From: DATKKG01 sp035543015
GTDB taxonomy: Archaea; Thermoproteota; Nitrososphaeria; Conexivisphaerales; DTJL01
Assembly (NCBI GenBank): GCA_035543015.1
Contig: DATKKG010000001.1
Span: forward strand, 1 to 37,501
Length of the DNA: 37,501 bases
Direction: 5' to 3'
In this document: positions 7,412-16,350 of the stretch, in pieces
Layout of the letters: each line of letters begins with the position of its first letter
How positions within the stretch are numbered: position 1 is the stretch's first letter
Program-made: the position numbers and the translations under genes
Notes under the pieces: generated by a model
Database searches by the model: none
What the model was told of the DNA's origin: nothing
What the model saw: the letters and a program-made list of their open reading frames with translations, nothing else

Positions 7412-8302
7412 CTAGGGCTTGGCCTTGGGCTGTTCGCGCGGCCCAGATGGGATGACCGGAACGTAGTCCACACCAGGTCTCTTCGCCCCGGTTTCCATCT
7501 TGTATAGCTCCATCAGGCGGTAGACTTCGGTGGGAACGCCCGTGGTCACACGAAGGCCCAGGGCAGCTGCATCCCCGGACGTAAGAGGGTAGTCGTGGGT
7601 GTACTTCCCGACGACCAGGTTGTCGACCACGTTCTGGATGGTCTGTTCGGGGTACCTGTTGGCCATTATCCTTCGAACCATGACCTCCATCTGGTCGACC
7701 GCCTTCTTCGCCTCGTCAGCCAGTATTATCGTCCTGTCGTCCACCTTGTTTATGTCCTTCTTCTCGAGGACCTTCACAACCGAGACCGCAGGGAAGGAGT
7801 CCTGCCCCTCCGTGAACTGCGGGTCGACCGGCCCGAGGACCGCGTAAGGATCCATGACTATCTCGTCCGCCGCAAGTGCGATCAGCGTCCCTCCGCTCAT
7901 GGCGTAGTGGGGGACCATCACCGTCTTCTTGGCGGTGTGCGAGCTCAGCGCCAGGGCGATCTGCGTCGCGGCCAGCGCGATCCCGCCGGGCGTGTGAAGT
8001 ATCATCACGATGGGGCTGTCCTGGGGGGCCAGCCTGATCGCCCTGAGCACGTCTTCGCTGTCCTCGATGTCGATGTATCGCGAGAGCGGGATGCCGAGGA
8101 ACGCGATGGTCTCCTGCCGGTGTATGAGCGTGATCACCTCCGACTTCAGCTTCCTGGAGATCTTGACGAGGAGCTCCTGCCTCGCGGAATTCAGGAGCCA
8201 CTTCTGAATGGATGGGACCAGAAGCATCATGAAGAAGATGAGGATCCAGAGGTTGGAGACCAGGGACGTCACGTCGATCTGAAGGACCGAAAAGCCCACC
8301 AT
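7412..8302 (-). CDS. SDH_sah (DUF114) ClpP-fold membrane-anchored serine protease
   Basis: A 296-residue protein. One N-terminal helix (about residues 14-31) anchors it in the membrane. A ClpP/crotonase-like domain follows: the oxyanion loop is HTPGG near 103-107, the presumed nucleophile is Ser136 in HYAMSGGT, and YAVLGPVDPQF follows at about 153-163. This matches the SDH_sah family, relatives of SppA and ClpP with a Ser/Lys-type active site. The likely role is proteolysis of membrane or membrane-near proteins. The ATG at 8302 lies 27 bases from a minus-strand TATA box. It is divergent from the DUF350-like gene. Confidence 0.9.
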   Translation of the reverse strand: MVGFSVLQIDVTSLVSNLWILIFFMMLLVPSIQKWLLNSARQELLVKISRKLKSEVITLIHRQETIAFLGIPLSRYIDIEDSEDVLRAIRLAPQDSPIVMILHTPGGIALAATQIALALSSHTAKKTVMVPHYAMSGGTLIALAADEIVMDPYAVLGPVDPQFTEGQDSFPAVSVVKVLEKKDINKVDDRTIILADEAKKAVDQMEVMVRRIMANRYPEQTIQNVVDNLVVGKYTHDYPLTSGDAAALGLRVTTGVPTEVYRLMELYKMETGAKRPGVDYVPVIPSGPREQPKAKP

Positions 8303-8325
8303 GACACCAACATGTGCTCGCCTTT

Positions 8326-8333
8326 CTTATACG
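8326..8333 (-). promoter_or_regulatory. TATA box of the SDH_sah gene
   Basis: CGTATAAG on the minus strand, centred about 27 bases before the ATG at 8302, indicating a leaderless transcript. Confidence 0.6.
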
Positions 8334-8452
8334 TCTTCTTGGGCTACGGCAACCCCCTTCCTCCCAAGGCTCACCGAGGCGGCAACGCATCACCCCCGGC
8401 GCAATCAAGACTTATTAGTGTTTGAATCGGATAGTTCACAGGGGTAAGGCCT

Positions 8453-8938
8453 GTGGCCATATCATCTGACTTCCTGACCGGCATGTTCCTGTGGTTCGTG
8501 CGCGCCTTCATTTCGAGCGCTATCTGCATCGTCATCGGAATGATCGCCATAAAGGCTCAGACGTACTGGACGAGGGGTATCTCCGAATTCAAGGACATCA
8601 AGGGGGACCCCATGGCCACGGGTCTCTTCGTGAGCGGCTTCCTGATCTTCGCCGGGCTGGTCGTCTACGGGTCAATGGTGAGCCCCTTCTTCCTTGGACA
8701 GAACCTGAACGTAGGTTCCTATTTCAATGTCCAGCGCCTCCTGGTGGTGGTGCTCAGCTTCTTTGTCAGCCTCCTCTTCGGGTGGATATTCTACTACGCC
8801 TTCTCGAAGGTGAAGCTGTTCGGGGTGGAGATCGATGACGTGAACAAGTCGCCTGTCGCGGTGGGAGTCTACCTCTTCGGATACGAAGTGTTCCTTGGGC
8901 TCATCATCTTCGGAGCCCTCATGATACCTCTGGGGTAG
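8453..8938 (+). CDS. DUF350-like duplicated membrane protein
   Basis: A 161-residue protein with four membrane helices built from two repeats. DPMATGLFVSGFLIFAGLVV (residues about 52-71) lines up with SPVAVGVYLFGYEVFLGLII (about 128-147), and both are followed by a G-S/A-M/L hydrophobic run ending in proline. This internal duplication resembles DUF350 proteins. The GTG start at 8453 has the G-rich stretch aggggt seven bases upstream and a TATA-like cttatta at 8411-8417. The transglutaminase-like gene begins 12 bases after its stop, so they form an operon. Function is unknown; a transport or scaffold role for the secreted neighbour is only a guess. Confidence 0.72.
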   Translation: MAISSDFLTGMFLWFVRAFISSAICIVIGMIAIKAQTYWTRGISEFKDIKGDPMATGLFVSGFLIFAGLVVYGSMVSPFFLGQNLNVGSYFNVQRLLVVVLSFFVSLLFGWIFYYAFSKVKLFGVEIDDVNKSPVAVGVYLFGYEVFLGLIIFGALMIPLG

Positions 8939-8950
8939 AAGAGAAGGACG

Positions 8951-10051
8951 TTGTCCCGGTCGAGAAAGCTCCTCGTGGGCCTCATCGTCCTCGAGATGGT
9001 CCTCAACGCCGGCGCGGCCTGCGCGCTGCCCAGCGGAGGGACATGGCCCCCCGTCTTCCATCAGCAGAACGGCGACTGGTACGACAGCTTTGGGTACGAC
9101 AGGAACAACTACGCCGGCGCCGACGGCTTCCTTCCCAACGTCGCCTACGAGAGCCTGGGCGCGTACAAGGAGAAGGCCTACTCAATAGGCCAGTCGTTCC
9201 TGGCTAACTACCCGGACAGGGTTCAGAGGGCCGAGGCACTCATGAAGTTCGAGCAGACTTGGACCATCTACGGGTCGGACTCCGACAACATCGTCATCGA
9301 TGGAGTGCATCAGGAGGACTTCGCCTGGAACGGGGATGAAATGGCCCACATGTTCAACCAGACCTCCGGCCAGGTGGCGATCGGAGACTGCGAAGACATG
9401 AGCTTCCTGGGCGCCACTCTCTTCATCGCGGCAGGCTTCGACGTGACCATGGTCTCGCCGTCCGGGCACGTCGCATTCATGATATGGCTTCCCGAGTACC
9501 CCAACGCCAACGTCTACTGGGATCTGGGAGACGGAAGAGGCCAGGGGTGGATATGGGTGGAGATGACGGGCAAGGACAATCCTCTGGGCTGGACGCCGGA
9601 CGACTTCACCGACGGTAACTTCGACATCTATCCGATCAGCGCCTCCTTCGTCTCCTCCGTCAGCCTCTCCCCGGAGAACCCGATGGCGGCCGACGACGTG
9701 ACGGTGAGCCTCACCCTCACTGTTGACGCGGGGAACCTCACCCAGGTCCTCCTCTACTACTCCGTCAACAGCGGCCCCTACTCTTCTGTGAACATGACGC
9801 TCATGGGGACGACGTACCAGGCGACCATCCCGAAGCAGGTGGACGGCACGAACGTCGCCTACTACTTCTCCGCCATGGACGCTCAGGGGAACGTCACGGA
9901 GTCGAGCGGGTACTCCTACAAGGTGGGACTAGCGAACTTGATATCGGACTCCGACTTGCAGCTTGTCCTGGTCGTGGTGGCTGTCGTGCTCGTGGCGCTC
10001 TTCCTCCTATCGAGGAGGAGGACCTCTTCGAACTGGGGCTATCGTTACTGA
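8951..10051 (+). CDS. Secreted transglutaminase-like protein with C-terminal anchor
   Basis: A 366-residue protein. It has a signal peptide (about residues 6-25). A transglutaminase/Cys-protease-like domain follows with the triad Cys147 in GDCEDMS, His173 in SGHVAFMIW and Asp191 in YWDLGDG. Residues about 225-325 form an Ig-like beta domain (SSVSLSPENPMAADDVTVSL) containing several N-x-S/T glycosylation sites. One helix near residues 333-354 and a basic tail anchor it. It should act outside the cell, cleaving or crosslinking peptides. The start is TTG at 8951, preceded by the purine-rich gagaagagaagg. It is co-transcribed with the DUF350-like gene. Confidence 0.85.
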   Translation: MSRSRKLLVGLIVLEMVLNAGAACALPSGGTWPPVFHQQNGDWYDSFGYDRNNYAGADGFLPNVAYESLGAYKEKAYSIGQSFLANYPDRVQRAEALMKFEQTWTIYGSDSDNIVIDGVHQEDFAWNGDEMAHMFNQTSGQVAIGDCEDMSFLGATLFIAAGFDVTMVSPSGHVAFMIWLPEYPNANVYWDLGDGRGQGWIWVEMTGKDNPLGWTPDDFTDGNFDIYPISASFVSSVSLSPENPMAADDVTVSLTLTVDAGNLTQVLLYYSVNSGPYSSVNMTLMGTTYQATIPKQVDGTNVAYYFSAMDAQGNVTESSGYSYKVGLANLISDSDLQLVLVVVAVVLVALFLLSRRRTSSNWGYRY

Positions 10052-10084
10052 GCGGAGAAGGCGTGGACTCGCCGACTATCCAGA

Positions 10085-10240
10085 CTAGCGCTTCAGGAGG
10101 CGCGACAGGCCATAGAAGACCAGCCCTATGGGCGCTCCCAGGGCCGTCCAGATCGCGAGGTTGCCGATCGCGGCACCGATAGCGACGCCGACCCCGATGC
10201 CAATCGCCAGGCAGAAACTGAGATTGCGGTCTTCGCCCAT
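10085..10240 (-). CDS. Small glycine-rich membrane protein
   Basis: A 51-residue frame that starts with ATG at 10240. It reads a short polar head (MGEDRNLSFC), then a glycine-zipper hydrophobic stretch (AIGIGVGVAIGAAIG), a second hydrophobic stretch and a basic end (SRLLKR). This fits one or two membrane helices. A minus-strand TATA-like box (CTTATAGG, 10265-10272) is centred 28 bases before the ATG, which supports expression as a leaderless transcript. It converges with the transglutaminase-like gene. Function is unknown. Confidence 0.65.
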   Translation of the reverse strand: MGEDRNLSFCLAIGIGVGVAIGAAIGNLAIWTALGAPIGLVFYGLSRLLKR

Positions 10241-10541
10241 TTGGTTCCGTTCAGTCGAAGACGGCCTATAAGCGTGCCTTAGGATTCCGCGCGCCCTTCT
10301 CCGAGACGTAGGCGATTACAGGGAAGTGGAGGCGGCTACCGGACAGGTCGTGCCGGACCTGGTCGGAGAGTTCATTTGGAAGCCCCTCTTCCACATGACA
10401 AAGGTGCCCAGGCAACCACTCCTCGCGTCGTAAGTCGTCCTGATCACCCTAACCTCGCATCGGGCTTCCCGTCCCAGCCCATTTCGCCTTTCCACAGAAC
10501 CTCCGGGCAACCGTTTATCTGGGTCAGGTGCCCCTACTGAA
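10241..10541. other. Intergenic region with two promoters
   Basis: It contains the promoter of the 51-residue membrane protein (minus, 10265-10272) and that of the DUF2079 gene (plus, 10513-10519). Between them a plus-strand frame ending at about 10431 reads like protein (VGDYREVEAATGQVVPDL) but has no good start or promoter. It may be a gene remnant. Confidence 0.4.
10513..10519 (+). promoter_or_regulatory. TATA box of the DUF2079 gene
   Basis: The sequence gtttatc is centred about 26 bases before the GTG at 10542, indicating a leaderless transcript. Confidence 0.55.
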
Positions 10542-12437
10542 GTGTTGCAGTTTCCGTCTTGGAAGAGCTGGAGTTCGCGGCTGAAGACGGCAACCTGTGA
10601 CCGCCCTTTGCTTGTTCTGCTCCTTGCTGGCTACACCGTCATCATCTCCATAGTCCAAATACTGCGTTATGAGACGTTCGTTGACGCTTGGGATTTCGCT
10701 GGCTACGCGCAGGCGGTCTGGTCGGCCAGCCACGGCTCCCTGTTCCAGTATACCTTGGAGCCGTTCTTCTCCAAGGCGTTCCCCGCGGTGCTGAGTTCCT
10801 CTTTCCTTGCCACCCATTTCAGCCCGATCTTGGGTCTCTTCGTCCCGTTCGTCGCGCTGGCACCTAGCCCTGGGACGCTGCTGGTCCTCCAAGCCTCCTG
10901 GTGCGCTGCATCGGGTTTCTTCATCTACAAGATAGCGAGGCTGCACTTCGACTATCACTACAGCCTCGCGATCGCCGCCATCTACCTCGTCAATCCAGTG
11001 GTACTTGACTCGCAGTTCTCAGGGCTCTTCCACACGGAAACATTCGCTTTCCTCTCGTCTACCCTCGCGATGTACGGCCTCCTTTCGGGGAGGCACCGAT
11101 TGCTGTGGGCCGGCATCGCGCTCACGCTGGCCACGATCGAAGTTGCTCCTTTTGTGGTCATTCCAATCCTGGTCGTATACTATGTCAGAGACAGGAGCCG
11201 CTGGAAGTCGACTCTGATTTCGCTCGTCGCAGTTCTCGGGTACCTCTTCCTCGCCGATTTCGTCCGTGGATGGTTGGGATTGGACACTTCTCTGACGTCT
11301 GTCTCCTATGCCATCAACTCCTCGAACTGGAGAGTGCTAGGGGCGGCGTTCCCGATCGACATCCCGTTTGCCATCGTGTCCCACCCCGGCAACGTCGCTC
11401 CAGCCCTGTCCTACGGTCTGTTATCGAAACTGGCTTGGATCGCCTCGCTGTTCGAACCCCTCCTCTTCGTTCCATTGCTTGACCCCCTCCTGCTCCTTCC
11501 GGCTCTGCCTTGGATGGCAGCTGCGCTGCTTTCGAACTATTCAGCCTACTATTCGGCGGTGGCAACGCAGACCGCCGCTTTCGTTTCGCCGTTCATTCTC
11601 GTCGCGGCAGTAATGGGGCTTTCGAAGCTCAACTCGAAGAGGGCGGTGGCTCTGACTCTCATGGCCTCGATCCTGTGCCTAGGTCTGTACGGCCCCTTCT
11701 CTGGTCAGGTCAACGCAGATGTGAAGGTGACTCAACATGACATCGCCGAGGCGAGCGTCCTGAACATGATACCTTCGGGTGCTTCCGTTCTGACCACCAG
11801 TGAGATCTCGCCGCATCTGGCAATGAGGGCACAGATCTACCAGGTCCCGCCATTGATTCGACCCGTATACGCTAACGTCTCCCAAGAACTCCTCACCAGG
11901 GCGCACCAGTTGGGAGTCGAGTTCGTCATCTCGGATCTCTTCCCATCCTCCTACTCGGCGAGCCTGACGGAGAGGAAACAGCTCGCCAGCGGTTTCAACT
12001 ACACCGGCTATGGACTCTACATCTTCGACGACGGAGTAATTGTCTACAAGCTGGGCTGGAGGAGCCAGCCGATTCTAGACAAGACTCAGGAGACGTTCGG
12101 TCCGCGGCAACTCAGCCTGCTTAAGGGGTCATCCATAGTGGGGAACGCGCTCCAAGTGAACTCGAGCAATGGCGGCTGGTTCGGACCTTATGTCGTGCTC
12201 CCACCCGGGAACTACCAGGCGACTTTCAACCTTGTCGTGAATTCTGGCACAATCAGACTTGATGTGGCCTCTGGTGTGGGGAGCAACGTCCTATCGAGCG
12301 TGGTCGCAAGCCGTTCGGGCTCGTACCAGCTGAATTTCACCCTGGCCGGCCTGACGGACGATCTTGAATTCAGGGGGCTCGATCCAAGCCCAACTGCATC
12401 TATTGAGCTGCTGAACATCACGGTTGCGACGGGATAG
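10542..12437 (+). CDS. DUF2079 polytopic membrane protein (GT-C-like)
   Basis: A 631-residue protein. Residues about 20-395 hold ten or more membrane helices. The first luminal loop has DAWDFAGYAQAVWSASHG, and FHTETFAFLSSTLA follows later; both are typical of DUF2079, a family placed near GT-C glycosyltransferases that use lipid-linked sugars. After residue 400 comes a soluble extracellular part with VLTTSEISPHLAMRAQIY, also usual in DUF2079. A terminal beta-sandwich-like region (about 540-630) with N-x-S/T sites ends the protein. It starts with GTG. Two GT4 genes and a GT2 gene elsewhere in the window fit a role in surface glycosylation; the exact reaction is not known. Confidence 0.85.
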   Translation: MLQFPSWKSWSSRLKTATCDRPLLVLLLAGYTVIISIVQILRYETFVDAWDFAGYAQAVWSASHGSLFQYTLEPFFSKAFPAVLSSSFLATHFSPILGLFVPFVALAPSPGTLLVLQASWCAASGFFIYKIARLHFDYHYSLAIAAIYLVNPVVLDSQFSGLFHTETFAFLSSTLAMYGLLSGRHRLLWAGIALTLATIEVAPFVVIPILVVYYVRDRSRWKSTLISLVAVLGYLFLADFVRGWLGLDTSLTSVSYAINSSNWRVLGAAFPIDIPFAIVSHPGNVAPALSYGLLSKLAWIASLFEPLLFVPLLDPLLLLPALPWMAAALLSNYSAYYSAVATQTAAFVSPFILVAAVMGLSKLNSKRAVALTLMASILCLGLYGPFSGQVNADVKVTQHDIAEASVLNMIPSGASVLTTSEISPHLAMRAQIYQVPPLIRPVYANVSQELLTRAHQLGVEFVISDLFPSSYSASLTERKQLASGFNYTGYGLYIFDDGVIVYKLGWRSQPILDKTQETFGPRQLSLLKGSSIVGNALQVNSSNGGWFGPYVVLPPGNYQATFNLVVNSGTIRLDVASGVGSNVLSSVVASRSGSYQLNFTLAGLTDDLEFRGLDPSPTASIELLNITVATG

Positions 12438-12501
12438 AGACTCGCTCAACGTCTTCAGGGCAAGTCGAGACAAAAGAAGCGAAACCACAGTCATGGCTCC
12501 A

Positions 12502-12747
12502 CTAGGCTTCTCTTTTCGAAGAGACGCGCCAACTCCATAGGAAAAGGAGCGCCACCATCACAGCTCCAATCACGACTGAGGGGAGCGCTAGCTCCCCGAC
12601 GCATGGGCCGGAACCAAAGATGATGGGAATCGGCCCGATGAAGACGGCGCCCTCCCACCGATGCCCCACCCTGACCGAGGGACCCCAAGAGGACCAGAGC
12701 GAAGCCTCAGAGGATGAGAATGGTTCTGAGGCGACGAGGTCGACCAC
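12502..12747 (-). pseudogene. Decayed third DUF131 copy
   Basis: Pieces in different frames rebuild a DUF131 protein. VVDLV near 12747-12733 matches the start of the intact first copy (MVDLV). A second frame reads ILIL, then an in-frame TGA, then GFALVLLGSLGQGGASVGG, matching GFALVLAGALGQGGASAGG of the intact second copy. A third frame then reads GAVFIGPIPIIFGSG and VVIGAVMVALLFLWSWR. So there is at least one stop codon and two frameshifts. The tail is closest to the second copy of the pair at 5493-5738. No function is expected. Confidence 0.85.
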
Positions 12748-12913
12748 AGTTTCGGAACGCACGTCCGTCGATGAACGCGTTTGACAGGGTCAATCGGCGA
12801 CACCATGAAGAGACCTCCTTTGAGAGCAAAAGCTTAACAGCGCCCGGGTGATTTCGGTATTCCAGCTGCGAAGTGGCGGAGGGTTCAGGGCCCCGAGGTG
12901 AGCTTCGTTTAGA

Positions 12914-14092
12914 GTGGCGATACTGAGCGATCATGGTTTCGGACCGGGTGGGGGCATGGAGAACGCCGTCAACCTGTACGCCAAGGTCAACCAGGAGCAC
13001 CTCAAGAATCAGGCCTTCAAGGTCACCGTGCCATCGACGATCCCCGGAGATGGCCTCTTCAAGGTCCTGGAAAGGCTTCCCGTCGTGTGGGAGCTTCACG
13101 GCTCTGGCTTCTCCAGATTCATCCTGGAGATCAAGGAAGGCCTCGGAGCGGAGCTCATTCATGCGAACATCCTGGAGCCGCGCAACGCGTACCTGCTCGC
13201 AAACCAGGCCAGGAGGCTCGGAATAGGCCTCGTCCTCACCATCCATAGCCCGGTCTACCTCTGTCCAATCTCCTACGGAGTAATGCTTCCGGAGATGTCC
13301 CCCTGCACGATGCCCTCTCTGAAGAGGCACTGCATGAAGTGCATGGTCTCCCTCCAGAAACTTGAAGGCGAGAGCAGCTTGCCTTCCGTCAGATCGAACT
13401 TGGAACTGCCCTACTGGTCGTTTGGATTTGGGCGTCTTATGCGGGAGGGAGAGGTGATTTCGCCTTCGAAGTACTTTGCGCGACAGCTGCGCAGCAAGCT
13501 GGGGGTTCGTGTCCACGCCATCCCCAACCCCCTTGATGAAGCGATGCTGCAGCAGAGGCCTGCCCACTCGGGGGACGGCAGCGTCGTGTTCATCGGCAGG
13601 CTGACCTACGAGAAGGGCATTCGTTATCTGCCCATTCTCGCCGCCGGGGAGAGGGATGTCGAATTCCATGTAATAGGGACCGGGAGAAGGCGGACGGTCC
13701 TAGAAGGGACCGGATTGGCAAACCTCGTGCTGCATGGGTTCGTCACCGAGGAGGAGAAGAGCGAGCTGATTTCGAGGGCCTCGGTCGTGATCGTCCCCAG
13801 CGTCTGGTGCGAGCAGGGTCCCTACACGGCCGCGGAAGCCTTCTGCTTCGGCAAACCCGTCGTGGCCTTCGACCTGGGCGGGCAGAAGGAACTGGTGGAG
13901 GAATCCGGCGGGGGTTTGCTGGCGAAGCCCTTCGACATCGATGACTTCGCTGGGAAGATTCGTCAGATCCTGAGAGACGAGTCCGGAGCACAGGAGATGG
14001 GACGGAGGGGGAGGAAGTGGGTGGAGGCCAACCTGAATCCAAGCCTCTTCGCCCGAAGGCTGCGAGAGGTCTACGAACTGGCCATGGCTTGA
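12914..14092 (+). CDS. GT4-type glycosyltransferase
   Basis: A 392-residue GT-B enzyme. The N-terminus MAILSDHGFGPGGGMENAV has the glycine-rich loop of GT4. A Cys cluster, CTMPSLKRHCMKC (about residues 130-142), may bind metal and is common in some GT4 members. The second Rossmann domain opens with VVFIGRLTYEKGIRYLP, and the donor site is QGPYTAAEAFCFGKPVVAF followed by DLGGQKELVEESGGGLL. It should transfer a nucleotide-sugar-derived hexose to a surface glycan. The start is GTG at 12914. No clear TATA box lies at the usual spacing; cttaaca near 12831-12837 would leave a long leader. Confidence 0.9.
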   Translation: MAILSDHGFGPGGGMENAVNLYAKVNQEHLKNQAFKVTVPSTIPGDGLFKVLERLPVVWELHGSGFSRFILEIKEGLGAELIHANILEPRNAYLLANQARRLGIGLVLTIHSPVYLCPISYGVMLPEMSPCTMPSLKRHCMKCMVSLQKLEGESSLPSVRSNLELPYWSFGFGRLMREGEVISPSKYFARQLRSKLGVRVHAIPNPLDEAMLQQRPAHSGDGSVVFIGRLTYEKGIRYLPILAAGERDVEFHVIGTGRRRTVLEGTGLANLVLHGFVTEEEKSELISRASVVIVPSVWCEQGPYTAAEAFCFGKPVVAFDLGGQKELVEESGGGLLAKPFDIDDFAGKIRQILRDESGAQEMGRRGRKWVEANLNPSLFARRLREVYELAMA

Positions 14093-14391
14093 CGCCCTCC
14101 GGTCGCGCGCAGCGCTGAGTGTTGTCGTGGCCCCCCGGAGTTCCAGGCCCTTCGCCACTCGTCTGCCGAAGTCGGGGACAGCCTTGCTCAGGTTGCCAGC
14201 CATGCGCCGCTGGACCCCCCTCCGCCATCGCGAGCGGATCGACGACGTTGTCGACCCGATGGTCCCGTCGCGCCTTTCCCGGCTGGCGGCGGCGTTCGCC
14301 GGCCGGCCTGAAGGCGTGCGCAATGTCGGGGAGGGTTGCGTCTCGGCCATACGCGGGTTCCAAAGATAATAAGGCGGTCATGCCCAGATGA
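14093..14391. other. GC-rich intergenic region
   Basis: Frames are open on both strands here, but none resembles a known protein or has a supported start; this is expected in GC-rich DNA. The only assigned element is the TATA-like gataataa at 14365-14372, 24 bases before the ATG at 14392 and 30 before an alternative ATG at 14398. Confidence 0.5.
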
Positions 14392-15144
14392 ATGCCTATG
14401 CCCGAGCCAGTGATCGTGGCTGAAGACCTGGTCAAGGTCTACGCAGAAGGGAACGTCAGGGCTGTGGACGGGTTGAACCTGAGGATAGGCGAGGGGGAGA
14501 TCTACGCCCTTATTGGGGCCAACGGGTCGGGGAAGACGACGACGATCAACCTCCTGACGGGCTGCCTCTTCCCCACGTCCGGCAGGATAGAGGTCCTTGG
14601 CCGGAGGATCCCAGAAGGGCGCCGGGCGGTCGCGGCCGAGATGGGGGTGGCGCCGCAGGAGTACGCCCTCTACAACGACCTGACAGTGGAGCAGAACATC
14701 TGGTTCTTCGCCAGGCTGTACGAGATGAAGAGGAGGGAGTTCGAGGAGAGGCTGGGGGAGCTGCTCCCCATCCTGAAGCTCGGCGACAAGAGGGGAACGG
14801 CCGTCTACAACCTCTCCGGCGGGATGAAAAGGAGGGTCAGCATAGCCTGCGCCCTCGTCCACAGGCCCCGCCTCATCTTCCTGGACGAGGCGACGGTGGG
14901 GATCGACCCCGTCCTGAGGGCGTTCTTCTGGGAGTACTTCCGGTCGCTGGCAGCTTCGGGGCTCACGATAGTCCTGACGTCCCATGTGATGGACGAGGCG
15001 GAGAGGGCGGACAGGATCGGGCTGATGCGGGCGGGGAGGCTCATCGAGGAGGGGAGCCCGAGGGAGATCAGGGAGAGGGAGGAGGCCGCCTCGATCGAAG
15101 AGGTGTTCCTGAAGCTCAGCGGGAGGGAGACCGCAGATGAGTGA
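14392..15144 (+). CDS. ABC-2 type exporter, ATP-binding subunit
   Basis: A 250-residue nucleotide-binding protein. Walker A is GANGSGKTT (42-50), the signature is LSGGM (141-145) and Walker B is LIFLDEA (161-167), followed by a D-loop-like VGIDP and the switch histidine in LTSHVMDEAE. It resembles the DrrA/CcmA class that powers ABC-2 permeases for drugs, lipids or polysaccharides. The permease gene begins inside its last codons (overlap 15137-15144), so the two are translationally coupled and form one transporter. The cargo cannot be told from the sequence. Confidence 0.93.
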   Translation: MPMPEPVIVAEDLVKVYAEGNVRAVDGLNLRIGEGEIYALIGANGSGKTTTINLLTGCLFPTSGRIEVLGRRIPEGRRAVAAEMGVAPQEYALYNDLTVEQNIWFFARLYEMKRREFEERLGELLPILKLGDKRGTAVYNLSGGMKRRVSIACALVHRPRLIFLDEATVGIDPVLRAFFWEYFRSLAASGLTIVLTSHVMDEAERADRIGLMRAGRLIEEGSPREIREREEAASIEEVFLKLSGRETADE

Positions 15145-16297
15145 AGCTAAGACCAGGAGCTTCTCCACGGCCAGGGTCGCCGCGGTGGCCTGGCGGGTGC
15201 TGAAGCAGGTGTCTCGGGACAGGAGAACCCTCGGGATGATGATAGCGATGCCCGCCGTGATAATGCTGATCTTCGGCCTCGCCCTCGGCGGGACGGTGAC
15301 GAACGTTCCGATCGTCGTGGACAACCAGGACGCCGGCTACAGCGCCGGGGCCGGGAACGCGACGTTCTCCCTGCACTCCGGCCAGTCCATCTTGACGTCA
15401 CTGCAGGGGGACGACAGGGTCCGGGTCACCACGGGGAGCTTCGGCGCGGGAAGAGGAGGGGTGGACAACGGCTCGTACTACGCCACGATATGCATCCCCG
15501 CGAACTTCTCGCAGACGCTCTTCCTCGTCAGCAAGGGCCAGAGCCTCAACGCCTCGATCGAGGTCTACGCCGACGGGACCCAGCCGACGATAAGGGCGAG
15601 CGTCCTCGGGGCGCTCCAGGGCGCGATGCAGGGAGCCCTCGGCGGGAGAGGGATAGCCCTGGACGAGAGCTTCGCCTTTGGCGGCGTCCAGTATTCGGGG
15701 CTGGACGTCAGCATCCCCACCGTGATGGCCTTCGTGCTTACCTTCCTCGTTCTCCTAATCTCTCTGATAATCGTCGCAAGGGAGACGACGTCGGGGATCC
15801 TCCCCAGGCTCTACACGACCCCCCTCTCGGCCGTCGAAAGGCTCGTGGGGTACTCGGCAGCTCTCCTCCTCATGGGGATAATGATGGTCGCAGTCATACT
15901 GGTGATCGGCGTGGGCATCTTCGGGGCGGCCGTCAGGGGGAGCTTCGTGCTCCTCTTCTTCGCGGCGGTCCTGTACGCGCTCGCCCACATCTTCATGGCC
16001 GTCTTCCTGTCCAACTTCGCGAGGAACGAGCTCCAGGCGGTGCAGATGGCGCCCCTGATCGCTCTTCCCTCCATGGCGCTCAGCGGGATGCTCGTGCCCG
16101 TCACCACCTTCCCTGACTGGGTGCAAGCCGTGGCGAAGTTCATACCGATGTACTACGGGAACAGGCTGTTCCAGGGGATAATGCTGAAGGGGTACGGGGT
16201 CTCGGACCTAGCCCCCGAATTCGCCATCATAGGGGGGATGGCCCTCCTCTTCCTCGTCCTGGCGGCCATGACGGTCAAGGACAGGATAACGGCCTGA
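15137..16297 (+). CDS. ABC-2 type exporter, permease subunit
   Basis: A 386-residue integral membrane protein. One helix lies near the N-terminus (about residues 31-54, MIAMPAVIMLIFGLALGG). A large external domain of about 140 residues follows, then five or six helices in the C-terminal half, including VPVTTFPDWVQAVAKFIPM with the family's short re-entrant helix before the last segment. This is the ABC2_membrane_3 architecture, seen in DrrB/YhfA-like exporters. It pairs with the coupled ATPase just upstream. A hairpin follows its stop directly. Confidence 0.92.
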   Translation: MSEAKTRSFSTARVAAVAWRVLKQVSRDRRTLGMMIAMPAVIMLIFGLALGGTVTNVPIVVDNQDAGYSAGAGNATFSLHSGQSILTSLQGDDRVRVTTGSFGAGRGGVDNGSYYATICIPANFSQTLFLVSKGQSLNASIEVYADGTQPTIRASVLGALQGAMQGALGGRGIALDESFAFGGVQYSGLDVSIPTVMAFVLTFLVLLISLIIVARETTSGILPRLYTTPLSAVERLVGYSAALLLMGIMMVAVILVIGVGIFGAAVRGSFVLLFFAAVLYALAHIFMAVFLSNFARNELQAVQMAPLIALPSMALSGMLVPVTTFPDWVQAVAKFIPMYYGNRLFQGIMLKGYGVSDLAPEFAIIGGMALLFLVLAAMTVKDRITA

Positions 16298-16305
16298 CCA
16301 GCTTC

Positions 16306-16324
16306 CTCTCCTCCTCAAGGAGAG
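16306..16324 (+). terminator. Hairpin after the ABC-2 operon
   Basis: A perfect seven-base stem, ctctcct at 16306-16312 and aggagag at 16318-16324, with a five-base loop, begins eight bases after the permease stop. No T-run follows, so termination is likely but not certain. Confidence 0.4.
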
Positions 16325-16350
16325 CGAGAGAGATTCGTTCCTCCGCCCGA

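Noticed and set aside
14188..15324. Long minus-strand frame opposite the ABC ATPase gene
   Set aside because: It is a GC-rich shadow of a gene with intact Walker and signature motifs; its product has no domain pattern.
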